Assembly: GCA_905178155.1 (NCBI GenBank)
Contig: CAJINV010000009.1
Location: 2,271,373-2,335,372, forward strand
Length of the DNA: 64,000 nt
Direction of reading: 5' to 3'
Source: Amoebophrya sp. A120
Lineage: Eukaryota > Sar > Dinophyceae > Syndiniales > Amoebophryaceae
This document shows positions 32,711-44,410 of the stretch, piece after piece. A program made the translations under genes and the position numbers. The notes beneath the pieces are model-generated. The model was not told the origin of the DNA. It ran no database searches and saw only the letters and a program-made list of their open reading frames with translations. Numbering within the stretch: position 1 is the first letter of the stretch; each line of letters opens with the position of its first letter.

Positions 32711-35700
32711 TCACAGCGTATGGTATGTGTTCGCGAAAGACTCATCTAAACTTGCATTTGTTCTGAGTGATTCCGCTGATGTCACCGGCACGGGTCCGCT
32801 TGATAAAACGAAAGCAGTGTTTGCCGCAGCGACCGCGGAGCTAAAGTTCCCCCCCATCGCAGTAGTTGCCGCTCCGCTGGTTGTACTCGACGAACCGGTG
32901 CCCGATCTAAAAACGAATCCTGCATTGCTACTCTTTCCTGTGCCTGCTCCCTCGACGCCCAGCTTCGGAGGCACGTAGGAACCACCGGTTTGCTGTTGAC
33001 CGCTGCCATTTCGCCTCCTGGCTTGGGCCTGGTCCTGCTCCAAAACCATAGGTAGATGGTAGGCGTCCGGCGAAGCATTTCCATCTAGCGTGGTTTCGTC
33101 CAAAAACAGGTCGTCGTCCACGGACGAACGACCACGCCGTCCGCACACCGCTACGGAAACGCGGTCCCAAAAGTAAAACAGCCGTCTGTAAACGTAGTTC
33201 TTCCGCCAGTTGGAGATTCCGAGGCAACGCCCCAGGAAAAAAACCACCAGGAGGTAGATGCAAAAAATCTTGAACAGCCCCACGATTACCGTCATGGAGA
33301 ACGACCTCGGTGCGCCGACATCTGCCTCCGAAGAAGAAACGCCCACTCCCGTGAGCAAGTCGCTGGCGGGGAACCGCAGGGGCTTGCTTAGCGCTTTCGT
33401 CTTTGTGTTCATCACAACGGCGGCGACACTCGCCCAAGACTTCAGATTCGATGCCACTTGTGGCTGCTGCAGTAGATCCTGCAACGGGATGGTCGTTGCA
33501 CTACCATCCTTAGAACTCGACTCCCCGCTCTGCTCCAACGGCGGCTGCAGCACCAGCAGCGACCCTCTGGAGAAGAAGACCTGTGCAGCGGTGTCGCGCC
33601 GCGCAAGAAGATTGTTTTGCGATCGGAGGAGTGGCCGTGGATTAGCGTCCCACCGCTTTTCTTCCAGCACTGCAGCGAGTAGTGTCTCAAAGCCGCACCG
33701 CGTTTCCGGTCGAAGGTTGGTGGTCTGGGCGTTGTCAGGGTCCAACAGTACCAGCATGTCGTATTGTGGTGAATCCGCTGCGGACGACTGGTATTGAAAA
33801 GCCCCGTACTTGTCGAGCTGCAGGTCGAATCTACTGCCTGAACTAGAAGACTGCTCTGCTCCGGACAATTTCAACGAAATTTCGTAACTTGGTTGCAGGG
33901 TTTGAGACAACACGCTGTCCGAAAAGATCGTGGACGAACTCGTTGCTTCAGCATCCGACGAAGAGGACGACGCAGAATTTGTATTTGAGGCGGACGCGGA
34001 CGCGGAGGGCTGCATGACTCCACCAGCTCCAGTGTCGTCCCCTTCTTGCCTAGCTTCCCGCACGGCGACGTACTCCGTCTTGCCGCCCAGTACTGTGCTC
34101 CAAGAGAAGGAACCTCTCGTCGCTGACGCAGCGTCGTCGTGCTCCACGTTCAGATTCTCCACTGTCGCTCCCGTCGCTACCACTACTCGACCATAACACA
34201 CGTCGACTCGCAAGACCCGGTCGTTGTCCGTCGACAGCGAAAAGGGTTTTATTACACTCACCGGAGCCAGCTGCATCACCTTGTTGGCTGTCATTTTCGC
34301 AGCGTCCTCGACTTTGTTCTTCGCGTTTTGCACCGAATCCTCAACACTTGTCTTCAAGTCGTCCACTTTCGTTTCCACCGCCTCCTTCGCAGCTTCAAGG
34401 TTGTCCGCGACGGTTTCAACCGCTTTCGCGGCAGCTGCACCGAGGCTACTTTTTCCCTCACCCGAGTTGACATCAGCGCTTTTTTGCATCGCCAGCGCTG
34501 TTTTCATGTCCTCCTCTTCCTTCTTCTTCAACTCCGGCGACATGGTTTCCGCCGGGGCCTTGTTTGCTGGTAGGTCTACGTGATAGAAGTCCGGCGATGC
34601 GAGCCCGAAATCGTCATCGCGGTCGTCAAATGTGACCAGCTGCGGCGGTGCGTCAAGCACCAGCTTCACGGGCTTCACGTCTTTTGTGGTAGAGGAAAAG
34701 CTGTCAAAGAAGTTTTTACTTTTCACTTGAACCGTGTATTGCAGGCTCTTCAAATTAGCCTGCTGCGCACTGCAGCGGTTCTCGACCCGGATGCGCAGCC
34801 ATCGCTGTCTGTACTGGAAAACGAGGTAGGCTGGCAGCGTGGCGGTGAGCGATTTTGTCGCCGACGTCTTTGGCGACTCTTTTATTCGAATTTGCTCGGC
34901 TAGTTGCAGGTTTTGATCGGCCGCGGCTTGCGCTGCTGCGCCTCTCTCGTTGGCCGGCTCCTCGTCCTCATCGTCGGTCGGAAGTACGGAGAACCCCATA
35001 GAGACACAGGACAGCGTGCTTGCTAGAGCCGAAGCAGTTGCGGCGGTCGAGTCGTCCAGTGTCAGCTCGATTTGCAGAGCCTTCAGCAGAAAATTCGCCG
35101 TCGGGAAAAGGAAGAAACGGTAGTAGGTGGTCCCCGGCAGAAAGTCGTTTTTGTTCGTGTACTCCGACGCAACTACAGTGCCAACGTTCGCAGACGCGAG
35201 GGCAAAAATCCGGTCCATGACCTGCTGCCCATCGCGCAAGACCACGTCGTTGCTCCTCTGTGAAAACAGTACCACGCTCGCGGACGTTGCCTCGGACCCT
35301 GACGTGCTAGTACTGTCCGCGAGGCTGACGTGCACGCGAAGGTCCTGAATTACGTCCAGTAAATCCGGAGGCGGCTTCATCACGTCAACGGCTGCGAACC
35401 GTGTCACGGTTCTGTTGGGAAGACACACGAGCGGAGTAAAGAGTTTTTTCTCCGGCGTGTCAACATCCCCTGGGGTCGAAGATGATCCCATGATACCTCC
35501 TACTGCAAGGCTCTTCAACGACGACAGGATTGCACCACTGGTGGTCTGCGAGGACGAACTAGATTGGCCGTCTCCACTCAAGGCGGCCTTGAGCTTGTCG
35601 CTGTCAGCGTCCTCTCCTGTGGTGCTCGGAGCAGCTGTTGTTCCTACTGCGTCCGAATTGTCGCCGACAGTAGCGCCAGCTGATCTACCCCAATCATAGA

Positions 35701-38700
35701 CTATTGCAGCGCTACTGGCATCACCTGACAAATCCGAATGATCCGCAGCTAGGCCGGCGGTCCCAGCAATTTGAATTTGAGGCACCAGTGTGATTCCGTT
35801 TTTAGCGTTACTGCCGAAGGAATCATCGCGGAGGTAAGCTTGAAAGCACACCTGTACTGGACCGCCATTACTCACCCGCAATCGGAAGCGCGTTCGGGTA
35901 CTTGATAGTCCCTCCGCGATTTTGAACGTCTTTTTCACCAAGGCACTGCTGCTAGTCGAAGAAGAAGTAGCCGCTGCATCTTCTGCTGACAGAAAGATCT
36001 CCGTCGGCGCACCATCCAGAAGTGTCGCGACCGTGTTCTTGGCCGATGCTGTGAGGGAATACGCACTCGGCGTGTCCTCCCTTGCGAAAACGATCACGCG
36101 TGCCTTTTTCGTTTGCTCTGGGCCTATCGATGTTGGTGTCCCAGGTAGAACAGACGTGATAGCGTTCTCCACTGCTGCCGCAGCTGTGGAGAGCGAGGAG
36201 GGTGCGACTGCAAACAGCCGCAAGGCGCTCCGGCCGGACACAGTATCGGTCCGAAGGTCACAATGATGAGCTGCGATTGAATCCATTTCGTTCTGGCTTG
36301 CATCTGCAGCATCCTTGTTCTCAGCTGCAGAAGATCCGTACTTCACACAGAGATCCACTCCGCCAGCTAAGACGTTAAGTTGCAGGTCGATGCCATTCGC
36401 ACCGCTGTTACGGAAATCAAGCGGATCTACGGAAAAAAAGTTCAAAAACTGCGGCCGCACTGCCCCCGAGACCGTAGCACCGTCTTGCAAAGGACTGACA
36501 AATCGGGTCCCCCGCGCCGTCAGGCGACAATGGGCCGAAGGTGAGGCCTTTGTTGACGTTTCACCCGCATCCATCTGCTTTTCCGCGCTGGCAGCCTTTA
36601 CGCTGATGAAAAGCTTCATGGGAACGACTGGCACGCCACTCTTCGAGGCAGGTGCTGCTGCTGTTCCTGTTGATGCGTCTGCTGCTGAGCCGGCGTCCAA
36701 GACCCCGGAGGCCACATTTGTCTCTGCCGCGGCGATGTTCGCTGCCTCGGTCAAAACCGGCGACCCGGGCGTCAGTAGAACCGCATCATCTGCATAGGGT
36801 GTCGCTGCCACGCCATCGGCCGTTGGATCGCTGGCAACATCATCGAAGGCCGAAATCTTGACGCGGCACCGGCCTTCCAAGTGCTCCAACCCGACCACTA
36901 TTCCCTCGTCGCGCTTGTCGACTTCAAATTTGAAAACACTCGCAGTGTCTGCTGATGACGTGACAACATCTTGCGAAACACCTTCTCGCAAAACGAGATG
37001 CTTCTGCAGCGCGTTGCTCGTCGCAGTGATGTCTCCTGCATCGACGGGAAGATTTGATCCGTCGTCGCCGTCTTTCGGAGAAAACGCCGCCCCTTTCGCC
37101 GGTGACACATCCGTCCCCGCGCTGTTTGGAGAGTTGAATGTTGCGGAAATCGTAAACTCTGCCGCCTGGTCTTTCAGAGGATTATCGCTCTTGCCGCGTT
37201 CTCCGTCTTCGGGAAACCAAGCGAACGTCGACACGTACACAAAACACAGCTTGCGGTGGACCATGCCCCCGTACTTGCACACGCGGTGCAGGGGCGAGAG
37301 CACGATGGTTTCGTCCACCCCGGCGTCCTCCTGAGCCCCGCTCTTCCAGCGGTACGCCCGCGGGTCGCGCGCGAAGTGTCGGACGTCCGCGACCAGGTAA
37401 GTCCGGGCGTGGTTCTCGCCGTGCGTGGAGAGTGTCAAAGCGTAGTTCGGGTTTTGCGTAGCAACGCTAGTCGGCGGGGGCACGAAGATGCGGAAGTCCT
37501 GCCAGTGGTTCGACTGAATCGTGGCGGTGACCGGCTTGCCAGGCTCCAGTGTGATCATTTCGGACGCTGACACGACCAGCAGCTCGAAAAAGTAGATGGT
37601 GCCGGGCGTTTTGGATTCGTCTCCCGTCGGATTTTTCTTTGCAACACCACCGAGCAGGTTTTCATCCGCCGCCACGGTCGTCGACGACTCACTACTGGAG
37701 GTTTTGTCCAGTTTTGCTCCTCCCTCCAGGCACACATCGATCTCCAACTGATTGCTCATCTGCACCGGGCCGCTTTCGGTCATGGAAGCGCTGGTGGTCG
37801 AACCGCTCAAAGCGGCCAGTTCAGTGCGCGAGATGTCCAGTTTCGCGCCCAGATAGCTGCCGGCGGGGATCTGGTCAGCAGAGGTTTCCGACGTCTTGGA
37901 GGCGGAGGACGAGGAAGTGCCACTGCCAAAGACCGAAGACCACGATTTCTTGATGGTTGACGAAACAGCTGACATTACGCTTTCTCCTTCCGCAATGGCA
38001 GCGGAGGCAGCGGCGCCAACGGCACTGGTTTTGGTGGATGACAGAGCAGTAGACAAGGAGGGTGAAGAATCTGCTGACCACAAATCGGGCGCCGCTTTTG
38101 CTCTGAGATGCCAAGTGGTGGCTACTTTCGAAGATGCAACCGCGGAACTTCCAGCTGTGCTGCTTGCAAAGTCGTTGCTGTCGTCTGTCACGAGCGAAAT
38201 CGTCAGATCCGTCGCTGCGTGGAAAAGCGTGGAGTACCGAATGGGCGCACAGACTTTCGCCGTCGGTGCAACATCCGCGGGAACTTCGATATATCCCCTG
38301 GCAGGAACGCCGTGCGGAACCAATCGCGCAGCGATTGGCGCCGCTTCGGCTTGGTTCTGTCCGTCTGATACCTTGTTTTCACTGTTTGCTGCAGCCAAAG
38401 CGAGCGCAGCGCTCTCCGGGTTAGCAGTGACGGTGAGCACCATTGCGGGAGTGTACTGCATATCGCTATCACCGTCGACTGGTGCAACGTTTCCTGCGAT
38501 TTTCGATGATGGAGCAGCAGCTCCTGTAATCATATCGCTGTTGACTAACTGGTCCTCTATCGACAACAGCAGCTCCTCCCGTCGTGAGGAGGTTACTCCG
38601 TCCTTCGATTCAGACTTCTCGTGGTCCGCCACTGACGTCGGTAGAGTCAACTTCCAGACCCGATTGCCCTGAAAATCCAGCGGATAAGACGCAAGCGGAT

Positions 38701-39517
38701 CCCTAAGTTCCTGCGAAGTAGATGAAGTTGTGCTGGAGCTGGACGTCTTATCGATGCGGTAGACGTTCAGAACGCGTGCAGGGGCGAAATCTTGTTCCAT
38801 GAGGGCCATCTCCGCATTCAAGATCTCCGGCGCCGCAAACTGCAGCAGCTCTATCTGGACTGCCGTTTCCAGCGAATGCGCAGGCCTGCCGTACTCAAAC
38901 TTGAACCAGCGAAGGTTCTTTACGCCAGTTGTCGCGTCAGCGTTCTTCTTTCGTCCGCTCGCGTAGTAATCAGGCCACGAGACCACACTTGGCAAACCGT
39001 TTTGCAGGCGCGTGATACTGCTTGTCGGTACCACACCCAGCGGGACGGCTGCATTGACGCCGGTAGCCACGACGAGAAAGCTACACCCAGGCTCTGATAG
39101 TGTTGCGACGCAAATGTCAGTTGCTGCGCTGCTTGCGAGGTCAACCATCGTTGCGTCAAAACTGCCGTAGCGCAAAGGGTCCGGAGTTCGTGCTTTCTTT
39201 GCGGCGGCGGCGCCCTCTGCGGAGGTTGCTTGGAGAGTCGTTTCGTCAGCAGCATTCTCCAGCATCAGGCTAGGGTTTCCAACGAGGCCGAGGACAGAAA
39301 GTTCTGTCCGCTCAACATTTGGATCTCTTGCCGCGGTCTGTGCAGCGTCTTCGTCTGAGAAAAAGTCGCTCCTCTTGAAGCATTTTTTTTGGTACTGGGG
39401 CACGTAGTGAAAAATAAGACGACTCGTCGCAGCTGCAGGCGTCGCGGCACTGGTAACACTGCCGGCGGTCACCAGAATGCTGCAACAGAGAAGCCACATT
39501 CTTGTGCGGCTTCGCAT
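32711..39517 (-). CDS. giant single-exon type I membrane protein, Ala/Ser/Thr-rich
   Basis: One uninterrupted frame of 2268 codons from the ATG at 39517 (an in-frame ATG at 39547 lies 10 codons earlier). A signal peptide is visible (RMWLLCCSILVTAGSVTSAA). One membrane span lies near the C-terminus (VIVGLFKIFCIYLLVVFFLG), followed by a basic stretch (NWRKNYVYRRLFYFWDR) and a Gly/Ser-rich cytoplasmic tail of about 130 residues. The ectodomain is built of beta-like stretches separated by Ala/Ser/Thr linkers, for example PGKPVTATIQSNHWQDFRIF, with weak resemblance to bacterial PPC-type domains. One coiled segment near residue 1750 is rich in Ala, Lys, Glu and Asp (AVETVADNLEAAKEAVETKV). I do not recognise the family. 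A surface or secretory-vesicle receptor is conceivable. Confidence 0.85.
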   Translation of the reverse strand: MRSRTRMWLLCCSILVTAGSVTSAATPAAATSRLIFHYVPQYQKKCFKRSDFFSDEDAAQTAARDPNVERTELSVLGLVGNPSLMLENAADETTLQATSAEGAAAAKKARTPDPLRYGSFDATMVDLASSAATDICVATLSEPGCSFLVVATGVNAAVPLGVVPTSSITRLQNGLPSVVSWPDYYASGRKKNADATTGVKNLRWFKFEYGRPAHSLETAVQIELLQFAAPEILNAEMALMEQDFAPARVLNVYRIDKTSSSSTTSSTSQELRDPLASYPLDFQGNRVWKLTLPTSVADHEKSESKDGVTSSRREELLLSIEDQLVNSDMITGAAAPSSKIAGNVAPVDGDSDMQYTPAMVLTVTANPESAALALAAANSENKVSDGQNQAEAAPIAARLVPHGVPARGYIEVPADVAPTAKVCAPIRYSTLFHAATDLTISLVTDDSNDFASSTAGSSAVASSKVATTWHLRAKAAPDLWSADSSPSLSTALSSTKTSAVGAAASAAIAEGESVMSAVSSTIKKSWSSVFGSGTSSSSASKTSETSADQIPAGSYLGAKLDISRTELAALSGSTTSASMTESGPVQMSNQLEIDVCLEGGAKLDKTSSSESSTTVAADENLLGGVAKKNPTGDESKTPGTIYFFELLVVSASEMITLEPGKPVTATIQSNHWQDFRIFVPPPTSVATQNPNYALTLSTHGENHARTYLVADVRHFARDPRAYRWKSGAQEDAGVDETIVLSPLHRVCKYGGMVHRKLCFVYVSTFAWFPEDGERGKSDNPLKDQAAEFTISATFNSPNSAGTDVSPAKGAAFSPKDGDDGSNLPVDAGDITATSNALQKHLVLREGVSQDVVTSSADTASVFKFEVDKRDEGIVVGLEHLEGRCRVKISAFDDVASDPTADGVAATPYADDAVLLTPGSPVLTEAANIAAAETNVASGVLDAGSAADASTGTAAAPASKSGVPVVPMKLFISVKAASAEKQMDAGETSTKASPSAHCRLTARGTRFVSPLQDGATVSGAVRPQFLNFFSVDPLDFRNSGANGIDLQLNVLAGGVDLCVKYGSSAAENKDAADASQNEMDSIAAHHCDLRTDTVSGRSALRLFAVAPSSLSTAAAAVENAITSVLPGTPTSIGPEQTKKARVIVFAREDTPSAYSLTASAKNTVATLLDGAPTEIFLSAEDAAATSSSTSSSALVKKTFKIAEGLSSTRTRFRLRVSNGGPVQVCFQAYLRDDSFGSNAKNGITLVPQIQIAGTAGLAADHSDLSGDASSAAIVYDWGRSAGATVGDNSDAVGTTAAPSTTGEDADSDKLKAALSGDGQSSSSSQTTSGAILSSLKSLAVGGIMGSSSTPGDVDTPEKKLFTPLVCLPNRTVTRFAAVDVMKPPPDLLDVIQDLRVHVSLADSTSTSGSEATSASVVLFSQRSNDVVLRDGQQVMDRIFALASANVGTVVASEYTNKNDFLPGTTYYRFFLFPTANFLLKALQIELTLDDSTAATASALASTLSCVSMGFSVLPTDDEDEEPANERGAAAQAAADQNLQLAEQIRIKESPKTSATKSLTATLPAYLVFQYRQRWLRIRVENRCSAQQANLKSLQYTVQVKSKNFFDSFSSTTKDVKPVKLVLDAPPQLVTFDDRDDDFGLASPDFYHVDLPANKAPAETMSPELKKKEEEDMKTALAMQKSADVNSGEGKSSLGAAAAKAVETVADNLEAAKEAVETKVDDLKTSVEDSVQNAKNKVEDAAKMTANKVMQLAPVSVIKPFSLSTDNDRVLRVDVCYGRVVVATGATVENLNVEHDDAASATRGSFSWSTVLGGKTEYVAVREARQEGDDTGAGGVMQPSASASASNTNSASSSSSDAEATSSSTIFSDSVLSQTLQPSYEISLKLSGAEQSSSSGSRFDLQLDKYGAFQYQSSAADSPQYDMLVLLDPDNAQTTNLRPETRCGFETLLAAVLEEKRWDANPRPLLRSQNNLLARRDTAAQVFFSRGSLLVLQPPLEQSGESSSKDGSATTIPLQDLLQQPQVASNLKSWASVAAVVMNTKTKALSKPLRFPASDLLTGVGVSSSEADVGAPRSFSMTVIVGLFKIFCIYLLVVFFLGRCLGISNWRKNYVYRRLFYFWDRVSVAVCGRRGRSSVDDDLFLDETTLDGNASPDAYHLPMVLEQDQAQARRRNGSGQQQTGGSYVPPKLGVEGAGTGKSSNAGFVFRSGTGSSSTTSGAATTAMGGNFSSAVAAANTAFVLSSGPVPVTSAESLRTNASLDESFANTYHTL

Positions 39518-39547
39518 TGTAGACTGGTTTCCCAATACGCCGGTCAA

Positions 39548-41610
39548 ACCAAACTAACTGGTCATCGGTCTACTTGCCGGTCGAAGGCTTCACCTGCTTT
39601 GGCGAAACTTCATGTCATGACTTCTGCGAGGGAGACATGAGGCAGACAGAAAATTTTCCCGTCATCACTATGTTGTGAAAGAAATCTGATAGTGCGTTGT
39701 CATAGGTATCGTAGAAAAAAAAACACGGAGACGATTATAGCAGATGCTCACACACGAAAGTATATTCAATGCGGTACACCTCGAACAAAAACTTGAAAAT
39801 TCTATGTGCTGTTTCGATGATCATCTTCCGCTTTGTGTCTGGTTCTGTCGGTGAATCAACCTAGCAAAGAAAAAACGCTCTAAGTTGGCCATCTGACACT
39901 GAAATTTATCGGAGATTCGCTTTCAGAAAAAAATGCTCGTCGAAGAGGTAAACGTGGAATCATGATCCGATACTGCCAAATCAAATAGCGCTGCGCAAAA
40001 ATTGGAGAAGATAAACACTCGTTTTTACCTTATCATCTTGCTTCGATCGAGCGACCTTCTCCTGTCAATAAAGTTGCATCAAGAAAGACTCCGCTGCTTC
40101 TACGTTTTCCATGAATGCCAGCTATATTATGCCGGCAGTGCGCATGTTGCGCAAAACTTTATTTGAACACGAACACCATTGAAATTGCGGCAGCGAAAAG
40201 CGAAAGACTTCTGAGGCTCGTTGTAGTGGCACTTTTTTTGTACTTGTTCCAAAATAATCGCGTATGTCCAGGGAGAATCTTGCGAAATGAATAAGGATGA
40301 CTAGTAGCGGCGATTCTTCCCGGGTGGAATACTTTTCCTTTTGCATCAGCGTCGGCGTCGCATTCTCCGGGTAGAAATAGATTTTCATAAGTGCATGCGA
40401 GTACTCAAATGACTCGTCCTAATCATCGATCCTCATTCTCACCTATCAAGCCTCGTAGGTGAATCTGCAGCTCGTAAAACTATCACAAGAATTGTAATTC
40501 CGTGTAAGTTTTACAAGTATAAATTCGCAATTCTACGCTTGTACCATGCAAATGAAGTGCCGATGTAGCATCATAGAGGTCAGGATAGTTTTGGCGCGAT
40601 GCTGAGAGCTGATACCTGACTGCGTATCTAGCTCCTTTTCGGTTTTCGATTTGAGGCGCTTCATTAGACGGAGATCCGGACAATAAGTACTGTGTTTTGA
40701 TGTGAAGCACTGAAAGAGAAGGGGTCGTTACTCGTTAGTTTGCAATGGGGGTCGTTACGTTTGTAGTGGAAAAAGTACGTCATGAGTAGAGAAAACAAAG
40801 TTAATATATGAAGTTACTCTAAAAGCAAAACAAGAACGATGTAAAGATAAAGCAGAAAAAAAAGCCTTCAATTTTTGCACACGATGGATAGCATGCTCAC
40901 TTTTAGCGCACACCCGCGCGCGAAACGGGACGGCGATAAGGATTCCCCTACTCATGAGTAGACTCATCCTCCTCGCCACCTCGCTCCGCAACAACGATTG
41001 CATTTTTCACTTTCCACTTTTATAGCGTTTTCTCCTTTTTACTCCGTCCGAGTTGTCACGTGGATCCACCTAGGCTGCAGGTGCGTGGCACCTAGGCTGG
41101 AGTCGAATCCACAACCCTGGCTCAGCAGCAGCGAGCTTTTTAAACAAGATTTTTTTGTCACAGAAAATTGAATAAATTGCTTGGTACCACAGAAGTATTA
41201 ACTCGCGTATAAAAGACAACCCGAATATCAGAAGCAGATTTCCCACAATCAATGGAACGAGGTACTATGCTAAGAATATTCAGAGAGTTTTTATCCACAA
41301 GGAGAGCTTGTAATCGAAAGCCACTTGGACGGCGACGATTTTGAATCTTTACCTGATTTTGAATGATGAAAACCACTGTGCCAGCTTGACACTGCAGTCT
41401 TCATCACTTCGATACAGACACATCACATACGCAGTGTTCTTAGGCTTCATCTGATCGATTCAATAGTAAATTGGAATCGATAAAGCCGTGTAGTAGTTAT
41501 AATTTTCTAGTCGATTTTCACAATTAGAAAACAAAGTTTCAACTTGGAAAGAGAAGAGAACTCGATAAAAGTTTGATCCTCTCAACTTGAATGAGTTTCC
41601 TTCCTCTCTC
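39548..41610. other. 2-kb AT-rich gene-free stretch
   Basis: All open frames are under 90 codons, on both strands, without motifs or repeats. A short palindromic patch at about 41066-41105 carries CACCTAGGCTG twice. I see no RNA gene. Confidence 0.55.
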
Positions 41611-42976
41611 TCAATTGTATCTGCTCAGGTAGATTTCCTCCTCCTCCGTGCTGGTCGCAGGTTCTTCGTCGTTGTTGAAGTTGGAGGCTTCAGGGTCGTC
41701 GTACTCGTCAGAGCTGTCGCTCTCTTTCATGCGGTACCCGCTGCTGCTGCTGTAGCCGACCATTTGCGCGGGGCTGCCCAACCCGATCGGCGGCGTTTTC
41801 GGATCGTTGCTTGGTTCCACACCACCGCCCGTCGCTGCAAACGCCCGCTTGAACGCGGACACGTAGAATGCGGGGTTGGTGTAGGTGGATTTTTTGCTCG
41901 CATCGGACGAACCAGCATCGTTTTCCGTGCTTGTCGTTTGCTCTCCGTGCGGGCGCTCGTCCTGGGCGGAGTAGTAGTCGCTGTAGCAGCCACTCTCCAC
42001 CACCGGTTGCTCATCATGACCACGCGCAGCTGCTGCAACCTTGACGCTGCCAGGCTGCGCGGACGTCGCGGTCGTGGAAAAAACCGAAGCAATCCGGATC
42101 TTCGACGAGGAGTGCACGGAAGAGTCCACCCCCGAGGAGCGCGCGGAGCTGTCGCTGGCCCAACCCGAGGCCGAGCTGCTCCCTCCCGAAGCGCTGGAGG
42201 GCGGCGGGGACCGGTTGTGCGCGCCGTCGACGCCGGACTTCCCACGGTTGGGCGACCCGTGCAGGCTCTTGGAGTACTGCTGGAAGTGCTCATCCGCGTC
42301 ACTGTCGCGCGCAACCGTGTCCACGAGGACGCCAGCACCCTCGATCTGCTCCTCCCAATCCGGCGCCACCGTGCTTTGGTCCTGATATCAATTTCATCGA
42401 AAAACATAGATACTAACGTGATATCATGTTGCTTGCATCAGAATGAGTCACATCGTCCAGTTCATAATCCTTGATGACTCAGCCTCTGACTCAGAGCAGA
42501 AGCTACCACGACGAATGAGAGGACGTGCACGTGGTGAGACAAGAAACTACGTATACATTTCTACTTTTGTTTCGTCGATTTTGACTCTTCGGCCACTGAA
42601 AGCGCGAAATCACTGAAGAAACAAGAAGACGCAATCGACGACCATACAACGAGCTGCGTATTTTAGCATGTGCTTGTAGTTTCTATCTCTGCAAGTTGTT
42701 GTAGCACGAGCACGAACTGCAAAGCCGAACAAGAAGAATAAAGCAATCAGCGCAATCAAAATCATGTCATACCCGGCCCGAGTCTTCCGCGGCGCCGAAG
42801 AAGTAGTCGTAATTCGTTTGCTCGGGGTCCACCGCCTCACCCGTAGCGGCGTTGATCAGGTTTTCCATCACGTCATCGTCGACTGCATCTCCCGCGTGCA
42901 CCCGTTTCACCCGATCCCGTTCTGCCTTTGGCACCCGGTGGCAGCAACAGGGGCACAATTTGCGGCAGAACCCCAT
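41611..42976 (-). CDS. Ser/Asp-rich protein with N-terminal Cys cluster
   Basis: Two exons, 42976-42773 and 42381-41611, joined in phase 0 by a GT-AG intron; 975 nt, 324 aa. It starts MGFCRKLCPCCCHRVPKAER. The Gly2 and clustered cysteines could be N-myristoylated and palmitoylated, which would place the protein at a membrane; this is inferred from the motif only. An acidic segment follows (DAVDDDVMENLINAATG), then long Ser/Gly/Asp-rich disordered sequence with scattered Tyr (CYSDYYSAQDERP) and an acidic end (STEEEEIYLSRYN). No catalytic domain is visible. I do not recognise a family. Confidence 0.75.
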
Positions 42977-44410
42977 CTTCGTACTGGTGAGGAGCGGTGC
43001 CGGCTTTCACAAGGTTGATGTGCAGCTGCGGGGTTGTAGTCGTACAGAAACGAGCAGTGGCCCGAATGCTACTCTCTCGACGGTTTTTTCGTTTCTGTTT
43101 TCAGATGAAAACCTGTTTATCTTGCTTGCTCGACGTTATTTCTCCTAGCACGGTCCTCCGGACACAGGAATTGCGTCAGAAGCGCTGCTGCAAGAAGGTT
43201 GCTCACAAGAAACGAGGCTGTCAAGAACCACGCTCTATCTTGCTACACATCCGTCAACATGCAAACTACAATCGCCGTCATGTCTGTTTGCTGTTGGACG
43301 CTTGTCAAGAAGTGATATTAAGGTTTTGGTTTTTCGTTGGTCGTGTTCAAAACGGTAAAAAGAAGAATTTTCAAACAGAAGGAAGTAAGTGAAAAAAGCA
43401 CCGTTGTTCAATAATTTGCTCAACAAGGGACGTTGGTGATAGAGAAAATAAAGTCAAGACCAGCAATGAACGGGGAGTCCAAAGCCGAATACAAGACCAC
43501 CTGCAATCGGTTTTGCGAAGAGATTTTAAAGCGAAACAAGAAAAATGCTGCACAGTAACTTAAACTTTTTCACGAAAATGCAAACACTACAGTTACAAGT
43601 TGTGACTTAGAGTCACTACCGATGAAGCGTAAAGCAGTATTGAACGCCAAGGAATCATCATCTTGTACGAAGGTTACCGAGTCGGAAGCTGCACAAGCCA
43701 AGGACGATGACAGCGAAGCAAAGCGAAGCATGATTACGCACGTACGACCGATGTTGATGGCGCACCACCCGGTCCCGTGGACGAGCAAAAAAACCGAGCA
43801 CCGCTGCATGAAGAGGACGTGTAGAAACAGCAAGCTGTACGAATATGAAAAGGCATGAAGAGACGAACTAACTGGCGCAAGTTTTTGTACGAGCTCACAC
43901 CACACCGACGACTTTACTGGGCGCACGAGCAACCGACCTGTGCTTGTCGAACTTGTCTTTTAGAGCAAACGAGATTCAGGTACCGTTATGTATTCTCACC
44001 GAGCATTTTGATTTTCAAGTTCCAGTATGTCTTTATAAAACAGTGACAAACTGTCTGAGAAAACAAGATATCAGAATCACGGGGTGGTTGCATGACACGA
44101 CTCTGTACAGGCACCACACTCAGCGCGATCGAATCAAAGCTACTTTTGGTTCTTTAGCATGATCGACCTCCTTAATGCAGGCGACAAAACAATGCTTGCG
44201 GTGCAGTGGTCCTTCCTTCATTTATGGTTATGGTAACGGTTATGCACAACGTCAGCATGGAAAAGAAAATGCAACGCACACAACTTCGCAATCGATCGCC
44301 CGCGACCCGGTATGAACCCCCAGTGAAGGCCGCTATGCCAGTTCTGTCATTCTTTGTGAAAGACGGCCTTTGCGCTTTGTTGTGGAGCTTCGTATCGCAG
44401 TGTCTTCTAC
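42977..44410. other. intergenic stretch, no gene supported
   Basis: Small frames on both strands (for example 43622-43858 plus and 43570-43932 minus) overlap each other and lack motifs. No repeat or RNA gene was recognised. Confidence 0.4.

Noticed and set aside
41066-41130. tRNA-like T-arm (GGATTCGACTCC on the minus strand)
   Set aside because: The stem does not pair with a 7-base loop, and no acceptor, D or anticodon arms can be drawn around it.
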